The position numbers and the translations under genes are program-made. A stretch of 64,000 nt of DNA from Alentia gelatinosa (Eukaryota; Annelida; Polychaeta; Phyllodocida; Polynoidae). Below, in pieces: positions 9,690 through 20,415 of this stretch (within the stretch, counting starts at the first letter, position 1; every line of letters begins with the position of its first letter). The notes under the pieces are model-generated. The model worked only from the letters and a program-made list of their open reading frames with translations, had not been told where the DNA came from and did not search any database. The stretch covers positions 90,301,801 through 90,365,800 of the forward strand of contig OX465582.1 of the NCBI GenBank assembly GCA_950022655.1. Direction: 5' to 3'.

Positions 9690-11365
9690 CTGAGGTGACT
9701 GCACATTCAACTACATACAATAGACTCACCATCTGCGGTGTGTCACAGTTTCGTCTGATGTTGCTCCTTTAACACTCTCAGATCCAGGTCTATATGTGGG
9801 GGTAGTGTCGAGTTCGGCCGGGTGCCTTTTGATGCCCCGTGTTATGGTGTTGCTGCTGTGTCGGGCCTGGTAAAGCCCAGGACAACAGCAGACAACTAAT
9901 ATCATTCATTATAAAAGCGTTATTAATGATTATGTTACAAAATGCCAAATAATCGGTTGGTGGTGCTAAATGCCATAATCAATGATGATAACCTGTAGGT
10001 TTATAAGTAAGAACTATAAACCACTGGCAATGTAAAGAAGTTTGTGCCTATTAAAAAGGGGGTTCTCAAAGTATATTTTGAAGTTGAATTCAACAAAGCC
10101 TACCTATCACCGGTAAACAACTCCTAAAACCTGTTGAAAAAATGCCTCAATGTGAGATTCAGTTAAAAGAATTGAAATTAAATATGTCTCAGAAGATGTG
10201 AATTAAATTCAAGATGTGGCTAAACTGGACTGCACTCTAAAGCAGTGAAAAAACAGAAGACAGGAATCAGATGCCATCATCTGAGGCGACTGCACATGCG
10301 ACTACATACAATAGACTCACCATCTGGTGTGTCACTGTTTCGTCTGATGTTGCTCCTTTAACACTCTCAGATCCAGGTCTCTATGTGGGGGCGTGTGTCG
10401 AGTTGGGCGGGGTGCCTTTTGACGCTATCATATAAGGCGACTGTGGATGTGAGTACATACAATAGACTCACCATCTGCGGTGTGTCACAGTTTCGTCTGA
10501 TGTTGCTCCTTTAACAATCTCAGATCCAGGTCTCTATGTGGGGGCGTGTGTCGAGTTAGGCGGGATGCCTTTTGATGCCCCGTGTTACGGTGTTGCTGCC
10601 TTGTCGGGCCTGGTAAAGCCCAGGACAACAGCAGACAACTAATATCATTCATTATAAAAGTGTTATTAATGATTATGTGACAAAATGCCAAATAATTGGT
10701 CCGTGGTGCTAAATGCCATAATCAATGATGATAACCTGTGGGTTTATAAGTAAGAACTATAAACCACTGGCAATGTAAAGAAGTTTGTGCCTACTAAAAA
10801 GGGGGTTCTCAAAGTATATTTTGAAGTTGAATTCAACAAAGCCTACCTATCACCGGTAAATAACTCCTAAAACCTGTTGAAAAAAAAGCCTCAATGTAAG
10901 ATTCAGTTAAAAGAATTGAAATTAGATATGTCTCAGAAGATGTGAATTAAATTCAAGATGTGGCTAAACTGGACTGCACTGTAAAGCAGTGAAAAAACAG
11001 AAGATGCAAATTAGATGCATCGTCTGAGGCGACTGCACATGCGACTACATACAATAGACTCACCATCTGGTGTGTCACAGTTTCGTCTGATGTTGCTCCT
11101 TTAACACTCTCAGATCCAGGTCTCTATGTGGGGGCGTGTGTCGAGTTGGGCGGGGTGCCTTTTGACGCTATCATATAAGGCGACTGTGGATGTGAGTACA
11201 TACAATAGACTCACCATCTGTGGTGTGTCACAGTTTCTTCTGATGTTGCTCCTTTAACACTCTCAGATCCAGGTCTCTATGTGGGGGCGTGTGTTGAGTT
11301 GGGCGGGATGCCTTTTGATGCCCCGTGTTACGGTGTTGCTGCCTTGTCGGGCCTGGTAAAGCCGA
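9690..11365 (+). repeat. 743-bp tandem repeat, about 2.3 copies
   Basis: The phrase TCGGGCCTGGTAAAGCC is at 9861, 10604 and 11347, exactly 743 bases apart each time, and long stretches between match. Inside each unit a block of about 130 bp (CACCATCTG...GTGTGTCACAGTTTCGTCTGATG...GGGGTGCCTTTTGA) is itself duplicated, giving five copies overall (about 9731, 10317, 10480, 11068 and 11223). Short ORFs (for example on the minus strand at 10485-10691) show no recognised domain. Confidence 0.9.
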
Positions 11366-11588
11366 GCACTACAACAGACAACTGGGCTAATATCGTGTTC
11401 ATCTGGACACGCCTCCCTGACCCATATTCCCGGCCACTAAACGTGATCAGATATCATCACTTTTCAGTTTCGCCTTATTAAACAATACCATCACCCTCAG
11501 CGGAAAAAAGAAAACTCACGGGGCTCATGATGGGTGGTACGCGTTTTTTCGCATTGCTATTTTCCTCAATTAGATGTCAGTGGTATTA

Positions 11589-11880
11589 TAACTAGGATCA
11601 AATAGTATGTTCATCATTGTAACCCACTGGAACCAAGGCAACATGCCATTTCTTCAACTGCTTGAGTCTAGGATCCAGATATATCAAGCACCAATAAGTC
11701 AATCAGGTATTTTGATCTTGAGTTATTGGTCATTGCCAGTTGGACACGCTTCTAAGACACTGAAACACTGGCACACTGCTCCTTTCCCAGGTATCACAGT
11801 GAGTAGCACGCAGACAATGAAGGGATAGTGTTTTTGCAGTACGCTGGAAGCCAATATGTGACCACTCTAACCTTTAGACA
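11589..11880 (+). repeat. Dispersed repeat F6, copy 1
   Basis: It carries GTATGTTCATCATTG, CCATTTCTTCAACTGC, AGCACCAATA(A/G)GTCAATCA, CAGTATCACAGTGAGTAGCACGC-type and GTGACCACTCTAACC phrases. These also occur at 27360-27760, 17045-17425 (inverted) and, in part, at 32430-32660 and 63225-63330. A repeat of about 400 bp with undefined ends. Confidence 0.7.
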
Positions 11881-12420
11881 ACGTATATAAATCATGCAAA
11901 CATGCTCTAATAAAACTGGCTAACTATCTCTGTACCTCACAAATACGCGAAGCATCACTGATCAGATATATCCTGGGAGGTGTTTTAAACGATAATGGCT
12001 GATGGACTACGATTAGAACTAACCATGGGCGATACAGACAAGGATCTCGATTTTTGTGCGTTTGTTTAAACATGGTTATTTAAATCGTTATCGTTCAAAA
12101 CTTTCTAGTGTTTGTGGAAGACATATCTTTGTAGACAACCAATCAGTCGAAATATATAAGACACTTTATTTAGGATATACCAAATATATTGCTATATTCT
12201 AAGTAAAAATGTCTTATAACATTAGTTGGTGAATTAGATTCTAACCCCATGTATAGTAAATGTCAGACCTAAACCATCCTGATGTTCCTGTAAAACAATC
12301 TACAACAACTTGGAATTCATGTTGATGAGTATTTGTAAGATATCTGTAGAACAATGTATTACAGATTGATTCAAATAAAGATCATTCAAAAAAGATCAAA
12401 TCTGCTCGTTATATTTCCTT
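11881..12420. other. Unassigned AT-rich stretch
   Basis: No gene, RNA or complete repeat is recognised. The stretch ends where a CpG-rich region begins. Confidence 0.5.
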
Positions 12421-12429
12421 TTACAAAAT

Positions 12430-12960
12430 CCGCGAATTTCGCGCGTCGGTCTGCAGCCTCGCAGGGCCCGTCCCCACACCCCAGCCTCGCTCTCGGCCTC
12501 ATGAAGGCCCCCTGCTCGCGCGCCGCCTCGGGATCTCGCGAGAATTCACCCTGCTTTGAAGCAGTGTCTTCTGGGAGACGCCAGCACGCGAGATTTGCCG
12601 GGGCGGTGGGCTGTAAAATTGGCACTGGGCCTGCCCCAGACGAAACGAAACAGTACGGGTGGTGCCCCCTGGCGACCGTGCTGCCCCCTAGTGGACGTCC
12701 AGTGAACCGCCCCTCTCACCACCACTCGAGGCCTATTCCCAGCACCCAGTAGCGCTTTCTTATCAAATGTGCAGCCTTAGTGTACATGCATTCCACTAGT
12801 GCATGGGGGGGGGGGGGGGGGGGGCGTAGGACGGGAGGGTGGGTAAAGTGGGTTGGGCCGGGCTTGGGTAGCAACCAAAAAATGGCGGCTTTAGTCATGT
12901 TGCGGCGCCCCAGGTGGCAGCAGCGGTCATTCTTCCGTTAGCCAATGATTGTCTTGTTCC
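12430..12960. promoter_or_regulatory. CpG-rich promoter-like region
   Basis: CpG density rises sharply against its AT-rich surroundings. Within it are the palindrome TCTCGCGAGA (12534-12543, the known BANP/Kaiso-type promoter motif), two CTCF-like cores (12663-12674 and GCCCCCTAGTGG at 12683-12694) and AAAATGGCGGC (12879-12889, a YY1-type site). The YY1-type site overlaps an ATG followed by 18 further codons (12882-12938). A run of 18 G near 12807-12824 interrupts it. The combination resembles a housekeeping promoter. No downstream exon could be confirmed, and part of the region may be repeat-derived. Confidence 0.4.
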
Positions 12961-13085
12961 CGGTCCAAACCTTGGGACCCGCCGGACCCGCAGTGCTCGC
13001 CCTACTGCCAACAGGGGGAGCCACAATCGATGGCTCGTATCCTATCTGTAATACCGCCGGGGTCCCGACAATCGTGTGGACCGGA

Positions 13086-14165
13086 TACGGGATTCCCCTC
13101 ACCCGGGTCCTCCACACACGGGTCCCTCTGCCAGGTCACACCGGAAATACCGCTGCACTACTGACTCCCATACGAAAACTGTTCATGGCCAGAGATTACC
13201 ACCTATCACAGCAACAACTTTACGTATGTTTAATTTCCGTGTACATATGTCTCCTCAGTCGTAAAGAAGCTCGTCCCATTTGGGGTCATGTTTACGCCTG
13301 TTTATGTACATGTATAGATGATAATACCAGGCTAGGCCAGTTGGAGTTGTGTTGTGATTCCCTACAAACACTGCACGAAAACCATCATTTTACATATGAA
13401 TGCGCCGGGCGTATATGAGTAGGTATTTTGCGTCTACAATGTCGTCTTAATCCCCATGTGTATACACCTCATCTGTGGGCGTATATGTAAGCGTCCTGTG
13501 AACAGGGCTTCACTAAGTGCGGGCGGGGGGAGGAGGCGGGGGGTACTTCTTCCAAGACAAAGGGGCGGGAGGGGGTGGGGGCAGAGGGTATTTTCTCTCA
13601 TATACGCCGGGTGTGAAATACAGCCAAGACGTGTCTGTCGTATATAAGGCCTGGGCGTATATAAATGAAAACAAGTCAATATTAAGCCAATACATGCACT
13701 TCCGTGATGGCGTATATACGAATAAAACGGTGGTTTTCGTGCAGTGAAACAAGTGGAACGAATGCAGGATTCCACTCATCCGGGTCGACCAAACTGGTCC
13801 CTCTGCCAGGTCACACTGGAAATGCCGTTGCACTACTGCCTCCTATACCAAAGTTGCCAATGACCAGTCAGAGAATCTCAGGTATCACAGCACCAACTTT
13901 ACATATGTTTAAGGTCCAAGTATATATGTCTCATCAGGCGTAAATAAGGTAGTCCTATTTGGTGTCATATTTACGTCTGTGTATATACATGTATAGATGA
14001 TAATACCAGGCTAGGCCAGTTGAAGGTGTGGTTCCCAATGAAGGTGTGGACCAGATACAGGATTCCTCTCATCCGGGTCCCCCCACAAGGGTCCCTCCAC
14101 CAGGTCACACCGGAAATGCTGCTGCACTACTGCCTCCCATACCAAAATTGCTCATGACCAGAGAC
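13086..14165 (+). repeat. Local duplications, about 105-bp block in three copies
   Basis: GGATTCC(C/T)CTCA(C/T)CCGGGTC...CAGGTCACACYGGAAAT...CATAC is present at about 13086, 13765 and 14056. A second shared block (GGGTCATGTTTACGCCTG-type followed by GATGATAATACCAGGCTAGGCC) is at 13262-13345 and 13936-14022. Short ORFs overlap these blocks and are not conserved in frame. Confidence 0.7.
13425..13750 (+). repeat. Duplicated segment D1, copy 2
   Basis: Partner of 8795-9140, same orientation, ending in GTTTTCGTGCAGTGA. Differences are mostly in the G-rich tract. Confidence 0.8.
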
Positions 14166-14456
14166 AAATTTTCTACTCGAACACAATCTTTTCTTTTAAT
14201 TGTAGGGTTCCATTTACCTGATACATGTATTCCCCCTATAATTGTTAGCAACATTTACCCCTAAAAAGAAACCATGGGATTTTGAACCCGGCGAGATACA
14301 TAAATCCCACCGTGTGAATTCCACCTTAGGGGTAATTGTTGCCGACAATTGCAAGGGAAAAAAACTTGTCTCAGGGAAATGGAACCCTACAATTCATAGT
14401 GGAGATCCAGTACCAAATCTTAGCAGGATTTGTCTCAGACAAACACCCTGTCAGGC

Positions 14457-14866
14457 ATAGTAAGTTTCTCAAGAAGTCCCCTAAATATAGAGGAGAAAAG
14501 TTGTGGAACTCACTGCCAGTAGACATACTGAAGCTGCCAAGTAAATTCAGTTTCAAAAATGGGGTAACTAAAATGACAGAGCTATGCTAAAACTAGCTGT
14601 AATTACTCATTGTTCATTGCTCATCGCACTCATTACCATCCCATTTATACACCAATGCTCATAAATCCACTGTATAATTTTCTTTTTTTAATCTTTTGTC
14701 TAGATCTATACTGTAATTAATTGTTAGCTTCTCATGTAAGCTTTACCTGACTTGTATTTTCACCTTTGAATTGTTGCACTATTGTCCGGATTGTAATCTT
14801 ATCCTATAATGGAAGACCACCTATCTCCAAGGTGAATTATATGTGAATAAAAAAAAAAAAAAAAGA
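14457..14866 (+). mobile_element. LINE fragment: end of ORF2 and 3' tail
   Basis: An open frame ending at 14590 encodes, over about its last 40 residues, the pattern SPKYRGEKLWNSLPVDI followed by an FKNGVTKM-like stretch. This is the conserved extreme C-terminus of reverse transcriptases of non-LTR retrotransposons (the RGPKLWNSLP...FKxxLK tail). It is followed by about 275 bp of 3' UTR ending in the stem-loop ACCACCT...AGGTGAATTATATGTGAATAA and a run of A. The same tail occurs at 206-470. The copy is 5'-truncated, carries no RT core and is inserted in a MITE. The clade is uncertain, with a CR1/Jockey-like group plausible. Confidence 0.8.
14459..14590 (+). pseudogene. Non-LTR reverse transcriptase C-terminal remnant
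   Basis: Only the last 40-odd codons of ORF2 remain. The diagnostic residues are RGEKLWNSLP with the preceding Tyr-Arg and a following Phe-Lys. The upstream reading frame belongs to a MITE and is not part of the protein. No catalytic motif is present, so it cannot be functional. Confidence 0.75.
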
Positions 14867-15074
14867 ATCCCAACGTGTGAATCATTATTTAAACCACACA
14901 AGTTCTGGGGTCTGTTGAATATAATATATTTACGGAAGTACCGGGTATAAGGGGACTTCGTACGAGGGCTATAATTTAATGATATTCTAGTTCATTCGCC
15001 AGGGCAGTCCTAGCTGTACATAGAGTCGTCCATAAGTGTTAAAGAAAGTTGAACCACATCGTCTATGGGAGTCA

Positions 15075-15265
15075 TAAGTGGGATTCACACGGTGGGATTC
15101 ACGTACCTCACAGGCCGTTTGTCTGAGACAAATCCTGTTGAGATTCTGTACTGGAACACAATCTCCTTGTGTGAATGACAGGGTTCCTTTTTGCTGAGAC
15201 AAGTTTTTTTCCTTGCAATTGTTGGCGACAATCACTCCTAACAAGAGACAGAATCTCATGAGATT
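15075..15265 (-). mobile_element. GTGTGAATCCCAC-type MITE, copy 2
   Basis: Starts GGGATTCACACGGTGGG and contains GGCCGTTTGTCTGAGACAAA, GCTGAGACAAG and TTGTTGGCGACAATCACTCC. This is the complement order of 14240-14456. Sequence to about 15615 is compositionally similar (CAGTCTCAGGTACATTTGTC, GTGTGAATCCCAC) and may be a larger member. Confidence 0.65.
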
Positions 15266-16007
15266 TTCACTTTAAACAGGTTTAAGATCTAGAGGGGCAT
15301 TTTGGTGAGACAAATGTATTTCACACGTTCTCCCCCAATCTGTGAGTCTCAGTGGTCTCAAGTAATACCTATTCACACGGGGAATTACCCTGAGTCGGCG
15401 ACTGTTTACCCTATGTACCCAGTGTAGGGGTGTAGTGGTGAGACTATGTACCTGTTAAGTCTTCCCATGTGAATTGAATCCTCCATATTACCCTGAGACT
15501 GTAGGACACCCCAATCTGTGAAACTTTATACCCAGCTGGAAATAGTAGCCGACTGGTGCAAAGGTGTGAAGCACACCAGTCTCAGGTACATTTGTCCCTT
15601 CGTGTGAATCCCACTTTACAGAAAAGGGTCTACATGTAAGAGGCAAGAATACTCAACAAGCTCCAGTAAGATTGTCAAGGATTACGACTTGTGCATTCTG
15701 CGGTGTTACTCAGACCATGGAGAGATTTCAGCGTGGATGACGGTAGAGGTTTGTCTGCTGAGACAATTCACCACGGAACTCCTTGTAAGACTGGCGACGG
15801 ACAGATAATCGAGTTACTCTGAGTAGTGAAGGCTGTAAAGTGTAGCTGCTCGACATGACTCAACGTGAGCTTCAACGTGCTGGGGATGACTGATGGGATT
15901 AGGTATCGGGGTAAATAACGGATTGTCGAGTACTGTGCGTCATTAGTGGTCTCTTGTGGAGTAATCGTACGTGCCCTGACCGGCATACTGATGGTACATA
16001 GTGTAGG

Positions 16008-16312
16008 TTATCTCACCCCTGGTACAAGTTTAGCCATAGGAATAACGTTAGAAAAATATACTCAACGATCACCCTGGTAAAGTTACAATACTACGCCATG
16101 GCTGTGGCGTAGTGAATTTCCTAAGTATATTGTGATCATTCTGAAGTTGTGATGATATTCAATGTCATAGAAAGGGGTAAGATATATCCAGAACTGCACT
16201 TGACTCTTTTGGTTGGCCATAATCGTCGCTCGGCTTTGCCTCGATGACGATTGCGGCTCAGCCAAACTCGTGGAGTATTGTCTATTTATACAATTCTCGA
16301 TGCAGTTCTATA
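16008..16312. mobile_element. Two-module foldback element (copy 4)
   Basis: Module A at 16008-16186 runs from TTATCTCACCCCTGG to AAAGGGGTAAGATATA and includes the hairpin CTACGCCATGGCTGTGGCGTAG. Module B at 16190-16309 has outer arms AGAACTGCA/TGCAGTTCT and the tip GCTCGGCTTTGCCTCGATGACG. It is the sister of 61684-62034, with both modules in the same order. Confidence 0.8.
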
Positions 16313-16825
16313 TAAGTCTGACATCCATTTGCTGGACCGCACTCCTGGGGTTAGTTTCTAAAACAAAGAGCGATTTTAAATCAACGGTTACGATAGGGCC
16401 GTTGAATAAACTATGAACGACAAAAACTTATCTTAGAATCGTCCTTTTGGCCATAGTGTTGTATAAAATAATGTCTTGTAAGCATATCGATAAGAGTAAC
16501 CTAAAGGTCTTACAAGGTGTTGTATACAAATGTGTTAATCTAGAAAATATCTTTTCCTTTTTTAACATTTAATGAAAAACTTCGTCCAGGATGTCGTCTA
16601 TCGTCCAACACTAGCAGCAGGAAAGAACGAACTTTATTCAACAGTCCCCAGGGGTGAGTTTTTAAAAGAAGAGAGATTTTAAATCAACGTCTATGATTAC
16701 GATTTACATGGGCGATCCCGTTTAATAATCTAGGATCTGACATGTTTGTTTAATGAGAATAGGATCTTACATGTTTGTTTAATGAGACTACAGCTAAATT
16801 GTTGTCCTTGTCCTCCGAGCCCCTA

Positions 16826-17033
16826 TTATCTCACCCCTAGTCTATGTTTTGTGTGCCGTCCATTCGTATAGCACGGACAGGGATAAACACAGAAAGCAAC
16901 TCGTTTTGGCCAAAGTTTTTATTCTCCAACTCGTTTGATTGCTACGTGATATTCACTCGGCTGTCGCCTCGTTCATAACACTCCGCATCAAACTCCCGGA
17001 GAACTATGTCTTTGGCCAAAACCTGTTGGTTTC
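16826..17033. mobile_element. Two-module foldback element (copy 5)
   Basis: A short module A (16826-16890, TTATCTCACCCC to GGGATAAA) is followed by module B. Its arms run from GAAAGCAACTCGTTTTGG to CAAAACCTGTTGGTTTC, with the tip CACTCGGCTGTCGCCTCGTTC. Sister of 34219-34505. Confidence 0.75.
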
Positions 17034-17044
17034 TTCTTTATTAG

Positions 17045-17425
17045 AGCGTGTTTGTACGAATTATATACGTTGCCTAAACGTTATAGTGGTCACATATAGA
17101 CTTACAGTGTACTGTAAAAGAAACTATCCCTTCACTATCTGTGCAATAGTCACTGTAATATTGTGAAAGGAGCAGAGGGCAAGTGCTTCAGGGTAATAGA
17201 GGCATGCCCAGTTGCCCATGACACCATTGACCTACTGGTGCTTGATATGATTGGTCCTAGACTCAGGCAGTTGTAGAAATGGAAGCAAGTTGACTGGGTG
17301 CAAGTGGGTACCGTGACAGAAAACTACCCATAGACTGAATGTAACCCAAAACTTTTAATTGTTATTTATTCATAATTGCACACCCGATTCATCAATGATG
17401 AACATGCTATTTGCTCCTTGTTCTC
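17045..17425 (-). repeat. Dispersed repeat F6, copy 2 (inverted)
   Basis: Reverse-complement match to 27360-27760, including GACCTACTGGTGCTTG, CCATAGACTGAATGTAACCC and CAATGATGAACATGCTATTTG. Confidence 0.75.
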
Positions 17426-17463
17426 TAATAGTCCTTGTCCTTGTTACGATACTTGCCACACTG

Positions 17464-17995
17464 TAATAATGTAACACTCTCAACACTGCAACACCCTCCA
17501 CACTCTCCACACTGTGACACTGTCCACACTGTCCACACTCTCCACACTCGCCACACTGCCACACTCGCCACTCGCTCCACACTGTGACACTCTCCACACT
17601 CTCCACACCCTTCACACTCTCCACACAGCAACACTCTCCACACTCTCCACACTGCCACACTCTCCACACTGCCACACTCCCCACACTGCCACACTCTCCA
17701 CACTGCCACACTCTCCACACTGTGACACTCTCCACACTAGAACACCCCCCACACTCTCCACACTGCCACACTCTCCACTCTCTCCACACTGCCACACTCT
17801 CCACGCTGCAACACCCTCCACACTCTCCACACTACAACACCCCCCCACACTCTCCACACTGCCACACTCTCCACTCTCTCCACACTGCCACACTCTCCAC
17901 GCTACAACACTCTCCCAACTCTCAACACTGCCGTACTCTCCACACTGCCGTACTCTCAACACTGCCACACTCTCCACACTCTCCATGCTCTCCTC
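17464..17995. repeat. Minisatellite of CTCCACACT / GCCACACT units
   Basis: Mixed 9-bp and 8-bp units (CTCCACACT, GCCACACT) fill about 530 bp. Long Thr/Ser/His-rich (plus) and Cys/Glu/Val-rich (minus) ORFs arise from it. It directly abuts a CpG island. Confidence 0.95.
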
Positions 17996-17997
17996 AC

Positions 17998-18230
17998 TGC
18001 GCCCCTCGCTCGCAGTCCGCCGCTCGCAGCGCCCCCGGGTGGCCGGTGGGCGCGTTCCGGGTGCGTGCGCCGCCGGAAATCAATGTGCGTAATGAGGCGT
18101 GGCGCGGAGGAATATTAGCGCGCGCTCGGCCGCGTCACCGCCCGCCCCGCCGAGTCCCGCCGCCGCGGAAAGAAGTGCCGCCGGCGCTTCAGTGGCCGGG
18201 TCCGTGAGTGTGTGAGTGTGTGCGTGTGTG
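17998..18230. promoter_or_regulatory. Strong CpG island, candidate promoter / first exon
   Basis: About 215 bp of very CpG-dense sequence (GCGCCCCTCGCTCGCAG, GCGCGCTCGGCCGCG, CCGCCGCCGCGG) with an ETS-like GCCGGAAAT and the sequence GGGTCC|GTGAGTGTG (18198-18213), which matches a 5' splice-site consensus. It could be a transcription start with a non-coding first exon read on the plus strand. No coding exon downstream was identified, so this rests on composition and one splice-like site. Confidence 0.4.
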
Positions 18231-18380
18231 AGAGGGTGGGAGGGGGTGTAGAGTAGGGAGACAGATGGAAGGGCTGGAGATACACCTCCCTCCCGCTCCC
18301 ACCCGTACCCCTATCAGGAGGAGGGGTGTCTGGACCCGTGCCCTCCGGCCCCTCCGCCCTGGATGGCCTGGATGTGATGA

Positions 18381-18393
18381 CGCCCTCTAGTGG
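18381..18393 (-). promoter_or_regulatory. CTCF-like site
   Basis: CGCCCTCTAGTGG, complement CCACTAGAGGGCG, matches the CTCF core. It lies 170 bp downstream of the CpG island. Motif evidence only. Confidence 0.3.
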
Positions 18394-18539
18394 GAACCAG
18401 CAGAACCTCAATACCATTAGCCCTCTAGAGGAACATGGAGGAACTACGGGGATGTTGTTTCGAGATGGTACAACTATCGTCAACTAGAATCTAGTTGTAT
18501 GGATGAAGTATGGGGTTATACCGTAGGTTGATATCAGAA

Positions 18540-18800
18540 TTTATCCTAGCCTGGTGTAAACGTCGATAGGCTTAACATTACGAACTAGTTCTCAAGGGGC
18601 TTTCAATGATGGTAGGTCCTACCTAACGGGTGATGAACAGATTACTATATCCAGGGTAGGATAAAATCTGTAACATATCCGTGATTATCATTATCTCGTT
18701 TGAAGCTCGTCGGATTATTCACTCGGATATCGCCTCGTTCATATCCCTGAGCGCTCCAGACTCTATGGCATACGAGGACACAGACCAAACACTCATGGTC
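18540..18800. mobile_element. Two-module foldback element (copy 6, degenerate)
   Basis: Module A at 18540-18665 runs from TTTATCCTAGCC to CAGGGTAGGATAAAA with ATAGGCTTAACATTACG inside. Module B keeps the tip CACTCGGATATCGCCTCGTTCATA, but its arms match poorly. Confidence 0.6.
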
Positions 18801-19210
18801 ATAGATACTGGTCAACTTATCAACTTATCACCAGCTGTAGTTATGTTTTATAGACACAGAAAAAGCAACCATGCAGAGCAGCAGCCTGTTTGTCAGCTGT
18901 AGCGGTCGCCGGGTTAGGTTAGTTACTTCGCCAAAACGATCAAGCTAAACCGACCTCGGTTTTAAGCTACCCTGTGATTTGCTGAACCACAGGTCTGTTC
19001 CAGGTTGGAAAGAACCAAATAAGTGGGGTTCCTTCTGCAAACATACAAGTAAGATAAACAATAGTTTATTCAAAATAGTGTGCTGCTAAAACTAAGCCGG
19101 TAGAGCCAAGGCTTGATCCTGGGGTACTGTTCCCTAGCTAAAGCTAAGTAACTCATAGGCGGGTAGCATACAATCAGCAGAAGCGGAGCTTCTTAGACTC
19201 AGGCACGGTG

Positions 19211-19510
19211 TGATGCGAAAAACGGTTACCCTGCGAAAAACTTGTTTTATCGCCCACCCAATATGGGCATGCATCTGTACACGTTCTTCCGTTCAGATAT
19301 CACGGACTATTGGACGTACTACTATTTTGATGTGATTTTAATGTAAACAAATGAAAAGAATAGTATTTCACCATGCAAATTACATGTCGTGATATGTCGT
19401 AATATGCTTAATTTCGGCAAATTTCCCCCTTTCCAATCGTGGACTTCATCACTGCGCATGCGCATGAGTGATAAAACAAGTTTTTCGCAGGCTAACCGTT
19501 TTTCGCATCA
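19211..19510. mobile_element. 300-bp MITE with about 40-bp terminal inverted repeats
   Basis: The left end TGATGCGAAAAACGGTTA + CCCTGCGAAAAACTTG is mirrored at 19470-19510 (TTTTTCGCAGGCTAACCG...TTTCGCATCA). Each terminal repeat contains two direct TGCGAAAAAC boxes, a likely transposase-binding arrangement. The interior has a palindromic TGCGCATGCGCA. No target duplication is clear. Confidence 0.8.
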
Positions 19511-20415
19511 AAACGGAAAGCGTAGAGAAAATCCCTACTCGCTGTGAGAACCCAAGTACGTCTTTTTCTCAAAAGACATGACAAAATCTGCCAGTCTAGC
19601 AGTGACCTAGACTATATAAATATCTACAGTAGGGATATGCAACAAAGGGTGAACCCGTGGCACCTCCGTGCATGGGCTCAACTCTGCTACTCACAGCCAG
19701 AGGCAGATATACCACATTTTCTGACAAGAAAGAAGTAAATCACCACTCGATCCCTACATAGGCTCCTCATTTAAATTAAGAAACGATCAGAAACCATTGA
19801 TAGGAATTATAGAAAAATAAATATGCAAGCATTGTTATCATTCTTGAATATATGAATTGCCCAATTGACCATATAAAACCAATTCCGTTGCACCTCTGGG
19901 GAAACAGTAAGCTGGAACAAATACTTTATCGGTAATCCAAAATTTATAATTATTGGTGGTAGTTGGAAGGGACGGTTCACATTAGCCCGGAATCCGTCGG
20001 CATTGATTGAGTCCCCTATAAACAATTTCCCACATGCCGGAAGTGCGCCTTATCTGCTTAGTTACACAACGCATGCGGCCAAACAACTACATGGCAACGT
20101 ATTCTTTAGCATTAGAAATCTAAGTGTATCGGGGTAATATTTCTACAAATCCCGTTTACATTACCTCTAGAGAAAGTACAATGATTGAATTGTATTCTAT
20201 GATGATCCAGCTCCAGTTTTACACGTGCATATCGCTTTGGTAATACTTCAGATATGGCTTAGATACCATAAGATCACCACACATGGCCGTGGAAAAACAT
20301 AGTAGTAGGCGTGACTACTGTATACCTATCTTTATTTATGTGAAAAACAAAGATAATTATTAACTATCAGGTTTAGATCACTGTTGCAATACCCTACTTA
20401 TCCCGACATTTGTCA
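19511..20415. other. Unassigned stretch
   Basis: Low CpG, AT-rich sequence with no recognised gene or repeat. Confidence 0.45.

Larger units (their letters stand above)
14240..14890. mobile_element. GTGTGAATCCCAC-type MITE, interrupted by a LINE tail
   Basis: 14240-14456 has AAATCCCACCGTGTGAATTCC, GGGGTAATTGTTGCCGACAA, TTTGTCTCAGACAAACACCCTG. The terminal GAATCCCAACGTGTGAATC appears only after the LINE insertion (14867-14890). Other copies are at 15075-15265 (minus) and 30787-31032. Confidence 0.65.

Noticed and set aside
12807..12824. Long poly-G run as a biological feature
   Set aside because: Homopolymer length is easily mis-assembled. Noted only as low complexity.
17370..18207. Thr/Leu/His-rich plus-strand and Glu/Cys/Val-rich minus-strand ORFs
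   Set aside because: Translation of the CTCCACACT minisatellite. Parallel frames are equally open.
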